Assembly: GCF_017565705.1 (NCBI RefSeq)
Contig: NZ_JAGDYL010000027.1
Location: 1 to 44,434 of the forward strand
Direction of reading: 5' to 3'
Length of the DNA stretch: 44,434 nucleotides
Origin: Leucobacter ruminantium
GTDB lineage: Bacteria > Actinomycetota > Actinomycetes > Actinomycetales > Microbacteriaceae
Shown: positions 8,670-18,373 of the stretch, piece after piece
Layout of the letters: every line of letters starts with the position of its first letter
How positions within the stretch are numbered: the stretch's first letter is position 1
Notes under the pieces: model-generated
What the model was told of the DNA's origin: nothing
The model's database searches: none
What the model saw: only the letters and a program-made list of their open reading frames with translations
Translations under genes and position numbers: made by a program

Positions 8670-10289
8670 TCAGCGCCGGAGCATCCCGAGCCAGGCGAGC
8701 TCGCGGACTCCCGCGACCAGCGCTTCGGAGGCCGCGTCTGCGTCGACCTCGAGGATGGTCGCGAGCGCGTCGGCGATCTGCCCGAGCGCGAGCTCGCCGT
8801 CGCAGGCGCCGATCGCGGCGGCGAGCAGCGTGTCGGCCGCGACGCGGCGGGCGATCGGCCGGTCGGTGACGAGCGCGATCCCCGTCGGGTCCTCCTCCCC
8901 CGGCCGGTGCGTCCGCTCCTCGACCACCGCGGCGTCGCGCACCCACCGCTCGGCGAGCACCTCGGCGTCGCTCATGCGCTCCGCGGCGATGCCGCAGGCG
9001 AAGGCGCGGTCAATGAGGGATCCGACGAGGGCCCCGTCGACGAAGGCGCCCATCGCCTGCTCGGCGTGCACCAGCGTCTCCGCCGCGCCGTCGGGCTCCC
9101 GCCGCACCCGCACCGATCCGAGCCCGATCGCGACGACCCGGCGCTCGGCGAAGTCGCGCAGCCAGGCCTCCAGCATCGCCTCGAATGCGGGATCGCCCGG
9201 GCGTGCTCCTCCGTCGCGCGCCCAGGTCTCCGCGTACTGCTCGGGGCTCACGCGATCGCGCTCGATCACCCAGCCGGAGAGCGGGCCGGCCTCGCCCGCC
9301 TCGGCTGCTTCCGCCACCCAGCCGCGCACGCGCTCGAGCCCGTTGCCGCCCCACGGCGTCTCCCAGTTCGCGAGGCACAGCAGGGTGCCACCCGGTACGA
9401 GGTGCGCCGACGCCTCGCGGATCACGCGGGCGGCGAGCTCGTCGCCTGCGAGGCCGCCGTCGCGGTACTCGTAGACGGGCGCTCCCTCCTCGCGCGGCGT
9501 GATCACGAACGGCGGGTTCGAGAGGATCAGCTCGAAGCGCTCCCCCGCGACGGGAGCGAAGAGGTCGCCCCGCCTGAACTCGATCCCCTCGACACCGTTG
9601 AGCCGGGCGTTGGCCCGCGCGAGCGCGAGGGCGCGCTCGGAGATGTCGGTCGCGACGACGGGGCCGCGCAGCGCGAGGTGCATCGCGACGATGCCGCAGC
9701 CCGTACCGAGGTCGAGGCAGCGCGCGGTCTCTCCGGGCGGGGCCTGTGCGATCCCGGGCGGCGCCTGTGCGATGAGGGATCGCGTCGCGCCGCCGACGCC
9801 CATCACGTGGTCGGGCCGGGCGGGACCGCGGCGCAACTGGTCGTCGAGGTCCGAGATCACGCGCCACTCCACCTCGCGCCCGGCGCACGCGTCGGCGATC
9901 CGCACCGGGTTCAGCGAGAGCGCGGCGCGCAGGCCGCCTTCCGGGCCCGTTGCGGGATCCTGCGCAGCGTCCTCGGAGACGAGGCCGAGCTCGATCGCTC
10001 CCGCCGCGCCGAGCGCGGGCAGGGCCTCCCCGAGCGTCGCGGCGTCCACCCGCTCGCCGATCAGGAACACGCGCACGAGCGTCGCGAGGGGCGAGGGATC
10101 GCGCTCCGCGAGCACGCGCCGTGCCGGGGCGAACACCCCGCGCGCACGGGCCGTGTCCGCGGCCTGCCCGAGCAGGGCCTCCACCGCGTCCGTCCGGTAT
10201 TCGGCTGCGTCGAGGTCGGCGCGGAGCAGGTCGATCAGTCGTTCTTCCACGGCACCCAGGCTACCGGCGCGGCGAGGGATCCCGCTCAC
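8670..10289 (-). CDS. Class I SAM-dependent methyltransferase (DUF7059/HemK-like)
   Basis: This 539-residue protein has an N-terminal helical domain (LRADLDAAEYRTDAVEALLG), a central Rossmann methyltransferase core with SAM motif DLGTGCGIVAMHLA and the amide-methylating signature LSNPPFVITP, and a C-terminal region of unknown role. NPPF-type enzymes methylate glutamine or adenine amino groups; the target here is unknown. GTG 10289 has an octamer-derived GAGGG upstream; GTG 10250 is an alternative start. The loop IAQAPPGIAQAPPG is a short internal duplication. Confidence 0.82.
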   Translation of the reverse strand: MSGIPRRAGSLGAVEERLIDLLRADLDAAEYRTDAVEALLGQAADTARARGVFAPARRVLAERDPSPLATLVRVFLIGERVDAATLGEALPALGAAGAIELGLVSEDAAQDPATGPEGGLRAALSLNPVRIADACAGREVEWRVISDLDDQLRRGPARPDHVMGVGGATRSLIAQAPPGIAQAPPGETARCLDLGTGCGIVAMHLALRGPVVATDISERALALARANARLNGVEGIEFRRGDLFAPVAGERFELILSNPPFVITPREEGAPVYEYRDGGLAGDELAARVIREASAHLVPGGTLLCLANWETPWGGNGLERVRGWVAEAAEAGEAGPLSGWVIERDRVSPEQYAETWARDGGARPGDPAFEAMLEAWLRDFAERRVVAIGLGSVRVRREPDGAAETLVHAEQAMGAFVDGALVGSLIDRAFACGIAAERMSDAEVLAERWVRDAAVVEERTHRPGEEDPTGIALVTDRPIARRVAADTLLAAAIGACDGELALGQIADALATILEVDADAASEALVAGVRELAWLGMLRR

Positions 10290-10301
10290 CGGAGATCCCT
10301 C
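10274..10301 (-). terminator. Inverted pair of the iterated octamer, possible terminator or leader hairpin
   Basis: GAGGGATC (10274-10281) pairs with GATCCCTC (10294-10301) over 8 bp with a 12-base loop. It lies just downstream of the NAD(P)-binding gene (stop at 10326) and overlaps the start of the methyltransferase gene. It could end the upstream transcript or control initiation at GTG 10289. Confidence 0.4.
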
Positions 10302-10325
10302 GCCCGCGTCCGCTGCCCGGCTCGC

Positions 10326-10970
10326 TCAGTAGGCGACGGTGAAGCGCTCGCGACGGTGCGCAGGCTCCTCGATCTCGTCCACCACGGCGACGCCGAAGTC
10401 GGCTCCCGAGATCGCCGATTCGCCCGACTCGTCGACGAGCAGCACGTCGCCGCCCACCCGGTACTCCCCGCGGTACTCCCCCGCGACCCAGGGACCGAAC
10501 GAGCCCGCCGGGCTGACGAAGAACCAGTCGAGAGCCTCGGGAGCCGCCCGCAGGTCGTCGAGCACCTCGCCCATCTCGCGCGCCTCGGCCTTGAACTCCT
10601 CGGGGAAGTCGGGGCCGTTCATGACGAGGTCGCCGCCCGGCTCCTGCAGCAGCGATCCCGCGCCGCCGATCACGCCGAGTCGCACGCCGGCCTCGGCCGC
10701 GTCCGCGGCGAGCGCGGCGATCGCCGGGCGCACCCGGCCCGCCATGTCACCGCGCGGCGATACGGCCGCGATCACGACGTCTGCTCCGTCGAGCGCCCGT
10801 GCCCGGTCGGCCGCGTCGAGCAGGGATCCCCTGAGGTATCGCACGCCGGCGACCTGCTCGGCGGTCTCTCCCCGGCTGAGGCTCGTGACCTCGAGGCCGC
10901 GCACGGCGGCCGCCTCCACGATGTGCGCTCCAGCGTAGCCGCTTCCGCCGATCACCGTCACCGCAGTCAT
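10326..10970 (-). CDS. NAD(P)H-binding atypical SDR / NmrA-like protein
   Basis: This 214-residue Rossmann protein begins with the dinucleotide motif VTVIGGSGYAGAHIVEAA and continues with LDGADVVIAAVSPRGDM and RLGVIGGAGSLL. That places it with the NAD(P)-binding, YwnB/NmrA-like atypical short-chain family. It lacks an obvious YxxxK pair, so a catalytic role is uncertain. GGAGACGGAT precedes the ATG. The 98-base gap upstream to gltD holds a loose inverted repeat (GTTCTCG 10981-10987 with CGAGAAC 11022-11028) that could be an operator. Confidence 0.8.
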   Translation of the reverse strand: MTAVTVIGGSGYAGAHIVEAAAVRGLEVTSLSRGETAEQVAGVRYLRGSLLDAADRARALDGADVVIAAVSPRGDMAGRVRPAIAALAADAAEAGVRLGVIGGAGSLLQEPGGDLVMNGPDFPEEFKAEAREMGEVLDDLRAAPEALDWFFVSPAGSFGPWVAGEYRGEYRVGGDVLLVDESGESAISGADFGVAVVDEIEEPAHRRERFTVAY

Positions 10971-11068
10971 ATCCGTCTCCGTTCTCGTAGCGGACGCCCA
11001 TCGGTCGGCGCCCCGCTCCTTCGAGAACGATATCCCGGCGCCGCCCATTCCCGTGCCGGTCGCCCGCC

Positions 11069-12526
11069 CTACGCGAAGGCGCGGTCGAACGCGGTGACCG
11101 GGCTCGGCAGCACGCTCTCCCCCGTGAGGTAGCGGTCGACGGAGGCCGCGACGGCGCGCCCCTCGGCGATGGCCCACACGATGAGCGACTGGCCGCGACC
11201 GGCGTCGCCCGCGACGAAGACGCCGGGCAGCTCGGTCGAGTAGTCCTTCTCCCTCGTGAAGGAGCCCCGGGTATCGCGCGGCAGGCGCTGAGCGGGGTCT
11301 TCGATCTCCTCGGGGCCGGTGAAACCCATGGCGATGAGCACGAGGTCGGCGTCGATGAGGTGCTCGGTGCCCGGGATCGGCACGCGGCCCTCCTCGGTGA
11401 AGCCGGTCTCGGCGACGCGCAGGCCGCGCACCGCACCGTCCTCCCCCACGAACTCGACGGTCGAGGCGAGGTAGCGCCGTTCGCCGCCCTCCTCGTGCGA
11501 GCTCGACACCTCGAAGAGCGTCGGATGCACCGGCCACGGCTGCGCATCGGTGCGCGTCTCGGAGGGGCGGCGGCCGATGGCGAGGTTCGTGACCGACTTG
11601 GCGCCCTGGCGGTGCGCGGTGCCGATGCAGTCGGCGCCCGTGTCGCCTCCGCCGATCACGACGACGTGCTTGCCCGCGGCGTCGAGCTCGCCGGGCAGCG
11701 GGAACTCCTCGGGCGAGTTCAGGCGCCGGTTGGCGGCCGTCAGATACTCCATGGCGTAGCGCACGCCGGTGAGCTCTCGGCCGGGCAGGGGCAGCTCGCG
11801 CGGCACGGTCGCGCCCGTGGCGACGACCACCGCATCGAAACGGCGGCGCAGCTCGGTCCACGACATGTCGCGGCCGATCTCGATGCCGCAGCGGAAGCGC
11901 GTGCCCTCGGCCTTCAGCTGCTCGATGCGACGCGTCACGAGCATCTTCTCGAGCTTGAAGTCGGGGATGCCGAAGCGCAGCAGGCCGCCGGGCTCCTCGT
12001 CGCGCTCGTAGACCGCGACGGTGTGCCCGGCCCTCGTGAGCTGCTGGGCCGCGGCGAGGCCGGCGGGGCCCGAGCCCACCACGGCGACCGTCTTCCCGGT
12101 GAGCCGCGACGGCGGCTGCGGCACGACCCAGCCGTTCATGAACGCCTGGTCGATGATGCTGTTCTCGATCTGCTTGATCGTGACGGCCGGCTGGTTGATG
12201 CCGAGCACGCAGGCCGATTCGCAGGGCGCGGGGCAGGCGCGGCCGGTGAACTCCGGGAAGTTGTTGGTCTCGTGCAGTCTGTCGATCGCCTCGCGCTCGC
12301 GCCCGCGGAACATGAGGTCGTTCCACTCCGGGATGAGATTGCCGAGCGGGCAGCCCTGATGGCAGAAGGCGACGCCGCAGTCCATGCAGCGCGACGCCTG
12401 CCGCACGACGAGCTTCGGGTCGGCGGGGTCGACGACCTCGCGCCAGTCCTTGAGCCGCAGCGCGACCGGCCGTTTGGGAGCGAGCTCGCGCTCGCGCACC
12501 TTCAGAAAGCCTTGGGGATCAGCCAT
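11069..12526 (-). CDS. gltD: Glutamate synthase small subunit
   Basis: This 485-residue NADPH-oxidising beta subunit feeds electrons to GltB. It contains the N-terminal Fe-S cysteine clusters (CMDCGVAFCHQGCPLGN and CPAPCESACVLGINQ), an FAD-binding motif TVAVVGSGPAGLAAAQQL, and an NADPH-binding VVIGGGDTGADCIG. ATG 12526 overlaps the gltB stop by 8 bp, so the two subunits are translationally coupled. The complex converts glutamine and 2-oxoglutarate to two glutamates. Confidence 0.97.
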   Translation of the reverse strand: MADPQGFLKVRERELAPKRPVALRLKDWREVVDPADPKLVVRQASRCMDCGVAFCHQGCPLGNLIPEWNDLMFRGREREAIDRLHETNNFPEFTGRACPAPCESACVLGINQPAVTIKQIENSIIDQAFMNGWVVPQPPSRLTGKTVAVVGSGPAGLAAAQQLTRAGHTVAVYERDEEPGGLLRFGIPDFKLEKMLVTRRIEQLKAEGTRFRCGIEIGRDMSWTELRRRFDAVVVATGATVPRELPLPGRELTGVRYAMEYLTAANRRLNSPEEFPLPGELDAAGKHVVVIGGGDTGADCIGTAHRQGAKSVTNLAIGRRPSETRTDAQPWPVHPTLFEVSSSHEEGGERRYLASTVEFVGEDGAVRGLRVAETGFTEEGRVPIPGTEHLIDADLVLIAMGFTGPEEIEDPAQRLPRDTRGSFTREKDYSTELPGVFVAGDAGRGQSLIVWAIAEGRAVAASVDRYLTGESVLPSPVTAFDRAFA

Positions 12527-15500
12527 GGGTCGCCTCCAGGATCTCGGACCAGACCCGTTCGTCATCGGGGTCGATGCCCTGTTCGTTCGCGCGGACTCGG
12601 ATCTCGAGGACCCGCGAGTAGCCGCGAGGGATCAGCCGGGTGAAGCGGGCGAAGGCGCGCTCCGGGTCGGCTTCGATGTCGTCGAGCAGCGTCCGCGCGA
12701 GCTCGGATCCGGTCTGCTCCAGGTGCCGCCCCAGCAGCGCTCCGATCTTCTCGCGCAGCACCTGGTCGACGGGCTGCAGCATGAGTGCGCCGCTCGCGAG
12801 CTCGGCCGAGTTCACGTCGGACGCGTCGAGATCGAGGATCACGGCCTCGCCTCCCGACATGCCCGCGCCGATGTTGCGCCCCGTCTGCCCGAGGATCAGG
12901 GCGAAGCCGCCCGTGAAGTATTCGAGCGCGTGGTCGCCGGTTCCCTCGACGACGGCGGTCGCACCCGAGCCGCGCACCAGGAATCGCTCGCCCACCGTGC
13001 CGGCGATCCAGAGGCTGCCGCTCGTGGCGCCGTAGCCGATCGTGTTGCCCGCGATGACGTTGCCCGATGCCGCATGGGCGGCCTCCGGGTGGGGGCGGAT
13101 CACGATCTCGCCGCCCGAGAGGCCCTTGCCGACATAGTCGTTGGCGTCTCCGATGAGCCGCAGCGTGATGCCCGCGGGGATGAAGGCGCCGAGCGATTGC
13201 CCGGCCGATCCCGTGAGCGTGATGTCGATCGTTTCGGGCGCGAGGCCCTGCGCGCCGTGGCGGCGCGTCACCTCGTGTCCGAGCATCGTGCCGACTGCGC
13301 GGTCGATGTTGCGGATGGGCAGGTCGATCACGACGGGTTCGCGTCGCTCGAGCGCATCGGCGGCCATCTCGATGAGACCGCTGTCGAAGTGCGCGCCGAG
13401 CTCGTGATCCTGCTCGCGTCCGTGCGACCGCGGCTCGTCGTCGGCGAAGACGGGGCCGCGCAGCACCGGGGTGAGGTCGAGGCCTTCGGCCTTCCAGTGG
13501 CGGATAGCGTCGTCGACGTCGAGGGCCGCGGTGTCGCCGACGGCCTCGGCGAGGGATCGGTAGCCGAGCGATGCGAGGATCTCGCGCACCTCCTCGGCGA
13601 TGAAGCGGAAGAAGTTGACGACGTGCTCGGCCCGGCCCGTGAAGCGCTCGCGCAGCTCGGGGTTCTGCGTGGCGACGCCCACGGGGCAGGTGTCGAGGTG
13701 GCAGACGCGCATCATGATGCAGCCGGAGACGACGAGCGGGGCGGTCGCGAAGCCGAACTCCTCCGCGCCGAGCAGGGCGGCCACGACCACGTCGCGGCCG
13801 GTCTTGAGCTGGCCGTCGGCCTGCAGCACGACCCGCTCTCGCAGTCCGTTGAGCATGAGGGTCTGCTGCGCCTCGGCGAGGCCGAGCTCCCACGGCGATC
13901 CAGCGTGCTTGAGCGAGTTCATGGGGCTCGCGCCGGTGCCGCCGTCGTGCCCGGAGACGAGGATCACGTCGGACAGCGCCTTCGCGACGCCCGCCGCGAC
14001 CGGGCCGATGCCCGATTGCGCGACGAGCTTGGTGGAGATGCGCGCAGAGGGGTTCGCCCGCTTGAGGTCGAAGATGAGCTGCTTCAGATCCTCGATCGAG
14101 TAGATGTCGTGGTGGGGAGGCGGCGAGATGAGGCCGACGCCCGGCGTCGCGTGGCGGGTGCGCGCGATCCACGGGTACATCTTCTGCGGGGGCAGCTGCC
14201 CGCCCTCGCCGGGCTTGGCGCCCTGGGCGAGCTTGATCTGGATCTCGTCGGCGTTCGTCAGGTACATGGAGGTGACGCCGAAGCGCCCCGAGGCCACCTG
14301 CTTGATGGCGCTGCGGCGCTCGGGGTCGAGGAGGCGGTCCTCCGCCTCGCCGCCCTCGCCGGTGTTCGACTTGCCGCCGAGCTTGTTCATCGCGATCGCG
14401 AGGGTCTCGTGCGCCTCGGGCGAGATGGATCCGTAGCTCATGGCCCCGGTCGCGAAGCGCTTCACGATCTCGCTCACCGGCTCGACCTCGGAGAGCGGCA
14501 CCGGGGGCCGCTGCGGCGAGAACTTGAACAGCCCGCGCAGCGTCATGAGGCGCTCCTGCTGCTCGTTCACGCGCGCCGTGTACTCGGCGAAGATCTCGCG
14601 GCGGCCCGTGCGGGTGGCGTGCTGCAGCTTGTAGATGGTCTGCGGGTCGAAGAGGTGCGGCTCCTCCCCACGGCGCCAGCGGTACTCGCCGCCGGTCTCG
14701 AGCCGCTTGTGGGCGAGGGCGGCGGGGTCGTCGGGGTAGGCCGCGCGATGCCTGGCCGCGACCTCGGCGGCGATGACGTCGAGACCGACGCCCCCGAGTT
14801 TGGAGGCCGTGCCCGTGAAGTAGCGGTCGACGAGCTGCTGCGAGAGTCCGATGGCCTCGAAGGTCTGGGCGCCGCAGTATGACGCGACGGTCGAGATGCC
14901 CATCTTGCTCATGACCTTGAGCATGCCCTTGCCGAGGGCTTTGATGAGCCTGGCGACCGCCTCCTCCTCGGTGATTCCCGGGAGGGATCCCTCGCGCACG
15001 AGCAGCCCGACCGTCTCCATGGCGAGATACGGGTTGACCGCGCCCGCTCCATAGCCGATGAGCGCTGCGACATGGTGCACCTCGCGGACGTCCCCGGCCT
15101 CGACGATGAGGGAGACGCGCATGCGCTGGCCCTCGCGGATGAGGTGGTGGTGCACGGCGGACACTGCGAGCAGCGAGGGCACGGGGGCGAGGTCCTTGTT
15201 GGAGTCTCGGTCGGAGAGGATGATGAACTCGGCGCCCGCCTCGATCGCCGCGCTCGCCTCCCAGCACATGGCCTCGAGCCGATCGGCGAGGCCCTTGGCG
15301 TCGTAGTCGACGGCGTAGAGCCCGCGGATGGTGACGGCGCGCTCGCGCTCGGGGTCGTCTGCGAAGTGCTGGATGCGCGCGAGCGCCGCGTTGTCGATGA
15401 CCGGGAAGTCGAGGATCACCTGGCGCGCGTGCTCGACCGACTGCGCGAGCAGGTTCTCCTGCGGGCCGATGCTGGTGACGAGGCTCGTGACGAGTTCCTC

Positions 15501-17159
15501 CCGCAGCGCGTCGAGCGGCGGGTTCGTGACCTGCGCGAACTGCTGCACGAAGTAGTCGAAGACGAGCCTGGGGCGCTCCGACAGCGCCGCGATGGGCGTG
15601 TCGGTTCCCATGGCGGCGATCGGCTCGATGCCGTCGCGCGCCATCGGGGTGAGCAGCAGGCGCAGCTCCTCCTCGGTGTAGCCGAAGGTGCGCTGGCGGC
15701 GGCTGATCGAGGCGGGCGGGTGCACGAGGTGCTCGCGCTCAGGCTGGTCGGAGAGGCGGATGCGGCCCTCCTCGAGCCACTCCCCCCAGGGCGCCAGCGC
15801 GGCGAGCTCGGCCTTCACCGCCTCGTCGTCGCGGATCTCGCCGCTCGCGAGGTCGACGGCGAGCATGCGGCCCGGCTGGAGGCGGCCGCGGCGCACGACC
15901 CGGTCGGGGGCGATGTCGAGCACACCCGTCTCGCTCGCGATCACCATCATGCCGTCTGCGGTGACGAGGTAGCGTCCGGGGCGCAGGCCGTTGCGGTCGA
16001 GCGTGGCGACGAGCTGCTTGCCGTCGGTCGCGATCATGGCGGCGGGGCCGTCCCACGGCTCCATGACGAGGGAGTGGTACTCGAGGAAGCTCACGAGGTC
16101 TGGGTGCAGCCCCGTCTCCGATTCCCAGGCCTCGGGCACCATCATGGCGAGGGCGTGGGGCAGGGATCGCCCGGCCCGCACCAGCAGTTCGAGCACTTCG
16201 TCGAAGCTCGCCGAGTCGCTGCCGCCCTCCGAGCAGATCGGGGTGAGCGGACGCAGGTCGCCGAGCACGTCGGAGGCGAGCTGCGCCTCGCGTGCCCGCA
16301 TCCAGTTGCGGTTGCCCCGCACCGTGTTGATCTCGCCGTTGTGGGCCACCAGCCGCAGTGGCTGGGCGAGATGCCACGACGGGAAGGTGTTGGTGGAGTA
16401 GCGCGAGTGCACGATGGCGAAGCGGCTCGTGAAGCGCTCGTCCGAGAGCTCGGCGTAGAAGCCGGGCAGCTGCAGGGTCGTGACCATGCCCTTGTAGACG
16501 ATCGTGCGCGAGGAGAGCGACGGCAGGTAGCAGCCCGTCTCGTGCTGGATGCGCTTGCGGGCTCGGTAGGCCCGGCGCTCGAGCTCGTCGGCGTCGATCG
16601 ACCGAGACGCGGGCACGGCGCCGTAGCCGCTGAGGCCGGCGGGGTCGTCGGATCCCTGCCTGGGCACGAGGATCAGCTGCTCGATCGCCGGGCTCGCGAG
16701 GCGCGCGCTCTCGCCGAGCACCTCGGGACGCACGGGCACGCCGCGCCAGGCGAGCACCGACAGCCCCTCCTCCGAGGCGATGGCGCCGATGCGGTAGCGC
16801 GCCGCCTGGCGCTCCGTGGAGGCCGTCGGCAGGAAGACGAGGCCGGCTGCGTAGTCTCCCGGAGCCGGCAGCCGGAGCGAGGGATCCTGCTCGGCGAGCT
16901 CCTCCCTGATGAGCAGATCGGGGATGTCGCTGAGGATGCCTGCGCCGTCGCCCGTACCCGCGTCGGAGCCGACGGCGCCGCGGTGCTCGAGGTTCTCGAG
17001 CGCTTCCAGGGCGAGTGCGATGATCCGGTGGCTCGCCTCGCCGGTCAGCGAGACCACCGATGCGAGGCCGCAGGCGTCGCGCTCGTCTGCCGGGTCGTAC
17101 AGCCCGACGGGCCCCGCGGGGGCGAGGCGGGGGCTCCGGTTGCTGGGTCGGTGAATCAT
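12519..17159 (-). CDS. gltB: Glutamate synthase large subunit
   Basis: This 1546-residue alpha subunit is of usual length. An N-terminal type II glutamine amidotransferase domain has its nucleophile at Cys30 (ERDACGLASVVS) after a removable propeptide. The FMN synthase domain follows (GEGGEAEDR, KLAQGAKPGEGGQLPP), then the 3Fe-4S cysteines (CIMMRVCHLDTCPVG) and the C-terminal beta-helix (GGEIVIRP, GNVIAGNTIGYGATSG). The ATG has no strong SD. It is the first gene of the gltBD operon, after a 264-base AT-richer promoter region. A perfect octamer palindrome lies at 14982-14993. Confidence 0.97.
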   Translation of the reverse strand: MIHRPSNRSPRLAPAGPVGLYDPADERDACGLASVVSLTGEASHRIIALALEALENLEHRGAVGSDAGTGDGAGILSDIPDLLIREELAEQDPSLRLPAPGDYAAGLVFLPTASTERQAARYRIGAIASEEGLSVLAWRGVPVRPEVLGESARLASPAIEQLILVPRQGSDDPAGLSGYGAVPASRSIDADELERRAYRARKRIQHETGCYLPSLSSRTIVYKGMVTTLQLPGFYAELSDERFTSRFAIVHSRYSTNTFPSWHLAQPLRLVAHNGEINTVRGNRNWMRAREAQLASDVLGDLRPLTPICSEGGSDSASFDEVLELLVRAGRSLPHALAMMVPEAWESETGLHPDLVSFLEYHSLVMEPWDGPAAMIATDGKQLVATLDRNGLRPGRYLVTADGMMVIASETGVLDIAPDRVVRRGRLQPGRMLAVDLASGEIRDDEAVKAELAALAPWGEWLEEGRIRLSDQPEREHLVHPPASISRRQRTFGYTEEELRLLLTPMARDGIEPIAAMGTDTPIAALSERPRLVFDYFVQQFAQVTNPPLDALREELVTSLVTSIGPQENLLAQSVEHARQVILDFPVIDNAALARIQHFADDPERERAVTIRGLYAVDYDAKGLADRLEAMCWEASAAIEAGAEFIILSDRDSNKDLAPVPSLLAVSAVHHHLIREGQRMRVSLIVEAGDVREVHHVAALIGYGAGAVNPYLAMETVGLLVREGSLPGITEEEAVARLIKALGKGMLKVMSKMGISTVASYCGAQTFEAIGLSQQLVDRYFTGTASKLGGVGLDVIAAEVAARHRAAYPDDPAALAHKRLETGGEYRWRRGEEPHLFDPQTIYKLQHATRTGRREIFAEYTARVNEQQERLMTLRGLFKFSPQRPPVPLSEVEPVSEIVKRFATGAMSYGSISPEAHETLAIAMNKLGGKSNTGEGGEAEDRLLDPERRSAIKQVASGRFGVTSMYLTNADEIQIKLAQGAKPGEGGQLPPQKMYPWIARTRHATPGVGLISPPPHHDIYSIEDLKQLIFDLKRANPSARISTKLVAQSGIGPVAAGVAKALSDVILVSGHDGGTGASPMNSLKHAGSPWELGLAEAQQTLMLNGLRERVVLQADGQLKTGRDVVVAALLGAEEFGFATAPLVVSGCIMMRVCHLDTCPVGVATQNPELRERFTGRAEHVVNFFRFIAEEVREILASLGYRSLAEAVGDTAALDVDDAIRHWKAEGLDLTPVLRGPVFADDEPRSHGREQDHELGAHFDSGLIEMAADALERREPVVIDLPIRNIDRAVGTMLGHEVTRRHGAQGLAPETIDITLTGSAGQSLGAFIPAGITLRLIGDANDYVGKGLSGGEIVIRPHPEAAHAASGNVIAGNTIGYGATSGSLWIAGTVGERFLVRGSGATAVVEGTGDHALEYFTGGFALILGQTGRNIGAGMSGGEAVILDLDASDVNSAELASGALMLQPVDQVLREKIGALLGRHLEQTGSELARTLLDDIEADPERAFARFTRLIPRGYSRVLEIRVRANEQGIDPDDERVWSEILEATHG
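14982..14993. repeat. Perfect 12-bp palindrome of two overlapping octamers
   Basis: GAGGGATCCCTC inside gltB, made of two iterated octamers in opposite orientation sharing GATC. It encodes the Gly-Ser-Leu of REGSLPGI. The same palindrome recurs at 36731-36742. Confidence 0.85.
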
Positions 17160-17200
17160 GCGGCAAATTTACCACTCGGTAATTCGGCCGAAATGCGCCC
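17160..17200 (-). promoter_or_regulatory. gltBD upstream region with two short inverted repeats
   Basis: The 264 bases between the SDR and gltB genes are AT-richer than the flanks and hold no gene. Near gltB are TTACC (17169-17173) with GGTAA (17178-17182), and the 10-bp palindrome TTCGGCCGAA (17183-17192). These could bind a nitrogen regulator, since gltBD is usually nitrogen-controlled. I cannot match them to a known AmtR or GlnR box and see no convincing -35/-10 pair. Confidence 0.35.
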
Positions 17201-17365
17201 TGAACGCACATTATTAACGCATATCCGATCGTTAGCCGCCATTACCGAATATTCTGCGCCACTGACTCCTTCGAGCCGCACGGAAGAAGACCGCGAAACA
17301 CGACCGAAACACAGATGTCTTCGCACCGAAACGAGGGACGGAAAAACCGCCGTCCGATAGTCGGA

Positions 17366-17397
17366 AACACGCCGCGAAGCGTGTTCGATTATCGAAC
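17366..17397 (-). terminator. Hairpin plus 15-bp palindrome after the SDR gene
   Basis: AACACGC (17366-17372) and GCGTGTT (17379-17385) form a 7-bp stem with a six-base loop. An overlapping interrupted palindrome, GTTCGAT-T-ATCGAAC, covers 17383-17397. On the minus strand these come 26-58 bases after the SDR stop, and a TTTTT run follows about 20 bases later. A terminator is likely; the palindrome alone could instead be an operator for gltB. Confidence 0.45.
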
Positions 17398-17423
17398 GAC
17401 GGTTGGATCCCTGATAGCGCTCG

Positions 17424-18188
17424 CTACTCGCCGTTGAAGCTCGAGGTGTCGCCCACCAGGCGCGTGTGGTCGGCCGGAACCGGGTCGACGGCGGCCCGCG
17501 CGACCTCGGCTGCGAACTCCGCGACGTTGTAGAGCTTGCCCGCCTGCTCGCGGCGCTCCTCGATCGCGCCGGGGTTCAGCCGGTTGAGCAGCGTGGCCGT
17601 GACCGTGCCCTCGATCATGTCGCCCGATACGACGACGAAGCCGATCCCTCGCTCCTCGAGCTCCGGGATGCGCTCGCGCAGCGCGTCCTCGCCCGCACGC
17701 TTCGACTCAGCGACCGGCACGTACTCCGGCATGGTCGGCGTCGTGCGGATGAAGTGCGCCTGGTGACTCGTGACAAACACGACACGGGATCCCTCGCCCA
17801 TGAGCGGCAGCGCGGCGTCGAGCACGGCGAGCTGCGCGTCGCGATTGAGCTTCAGGGCATAGTCCTCTGCCATTCCGCTCTCCATGCCGCCCGAGGCGTT
17901 GAGCACGAGAATGTCGAGCCCGCCGAACTCCTCGCGCACCGCCGCCATCATCGCGCCGACCGACTCGGGATCGGTGAGATCGGCTCCCTGCACGAGCGCG
18001 CGAACGCCGAGCTCGCGGAGCTGAGAGGCGAGCTTCTCCGCTCGCGGCGCCTTGTTGCGGAAGTTCACGACCACGTCGGCGCCGGCCTCCGCGAAGTAGC
18101 GCACGGTGTCTGCGCCGACGCCGCGGGAGGATCCCGTCACGAGTGCGCGGCGGCCCGCGAGACTGCCCGGTTCAAGAATCTGAGTCAC
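17424..18188 (-). CDS. Short-chain dehydrogenase/reductase, SDR family
   Basis: This 254-residue Rossmann oxidoreductase has the cofactor motif ALVTGSSRGVGADTVRY, the DILVLNASGG variant of NNAG, and an active-site region VVFVTSHQAHF. The usual Tyr-x-x-x-Lys is represented by YVPVAESKRAGEDAL, which is displaced from the standard spacing. GTG 18188 is chosen because GAGGAG lies about six bases upstream; longer frames run into promoter sequence. The substrate is unknown. It is divergent from rbpA with a 185-base shared upstream region. Confidence 0.82.
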   Translation of the reverse strand: MTQILEPGSLAGRRALVTGSSRGVGADTVRYFAEAGADVVVNFRNKAPRAEKLASQLRELGVRALVQGADLTDPESVGAMMAAVREEFGGLDILVLNASGGMESGMAEDYALKLNRDAQLAVLDAALPLMGEGSRVVFVTSHQAHFIRTTPTMPEYVPVAESKRAGEDALRERIPELEERGIGFVVVSGDMIEGTVTATLLNRLNPGAIEERREQAGKLYNVAEFAAEVARAAVDPVPADHTRLVGDTSSFNGE

Positions 18189-18373
18189 GAATGCTCCTCG
18201 TCGTTTGGAATGGTGCCTCCAGCGTAATGGAACCGTCGCGCGAATCCGGCGATAGGGGTGTCGGCGCCCGGATGAACCCGCTACGCTGCCAAGTACGGCA
18301 GGGTCGTCCCGAACCGCGGGGCTTCCCGCACCGAACGTCACCGAAGATGGTGCCACCTACGAGGAGGTCCAGC

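Noticed and set aside
12384..14882. Very long plus-strand open frame antisense to gltB; similar ones at 1961-3634, 7294-9474, 8907-11132, 15072-17360 and 22580-24646
   Set aside because: These are antisense shadows of well-recognised genes. They arise from high GC at third positions, have biased His/Arg/Glu/Asp composition, and show no domain or ribosome-binding site.
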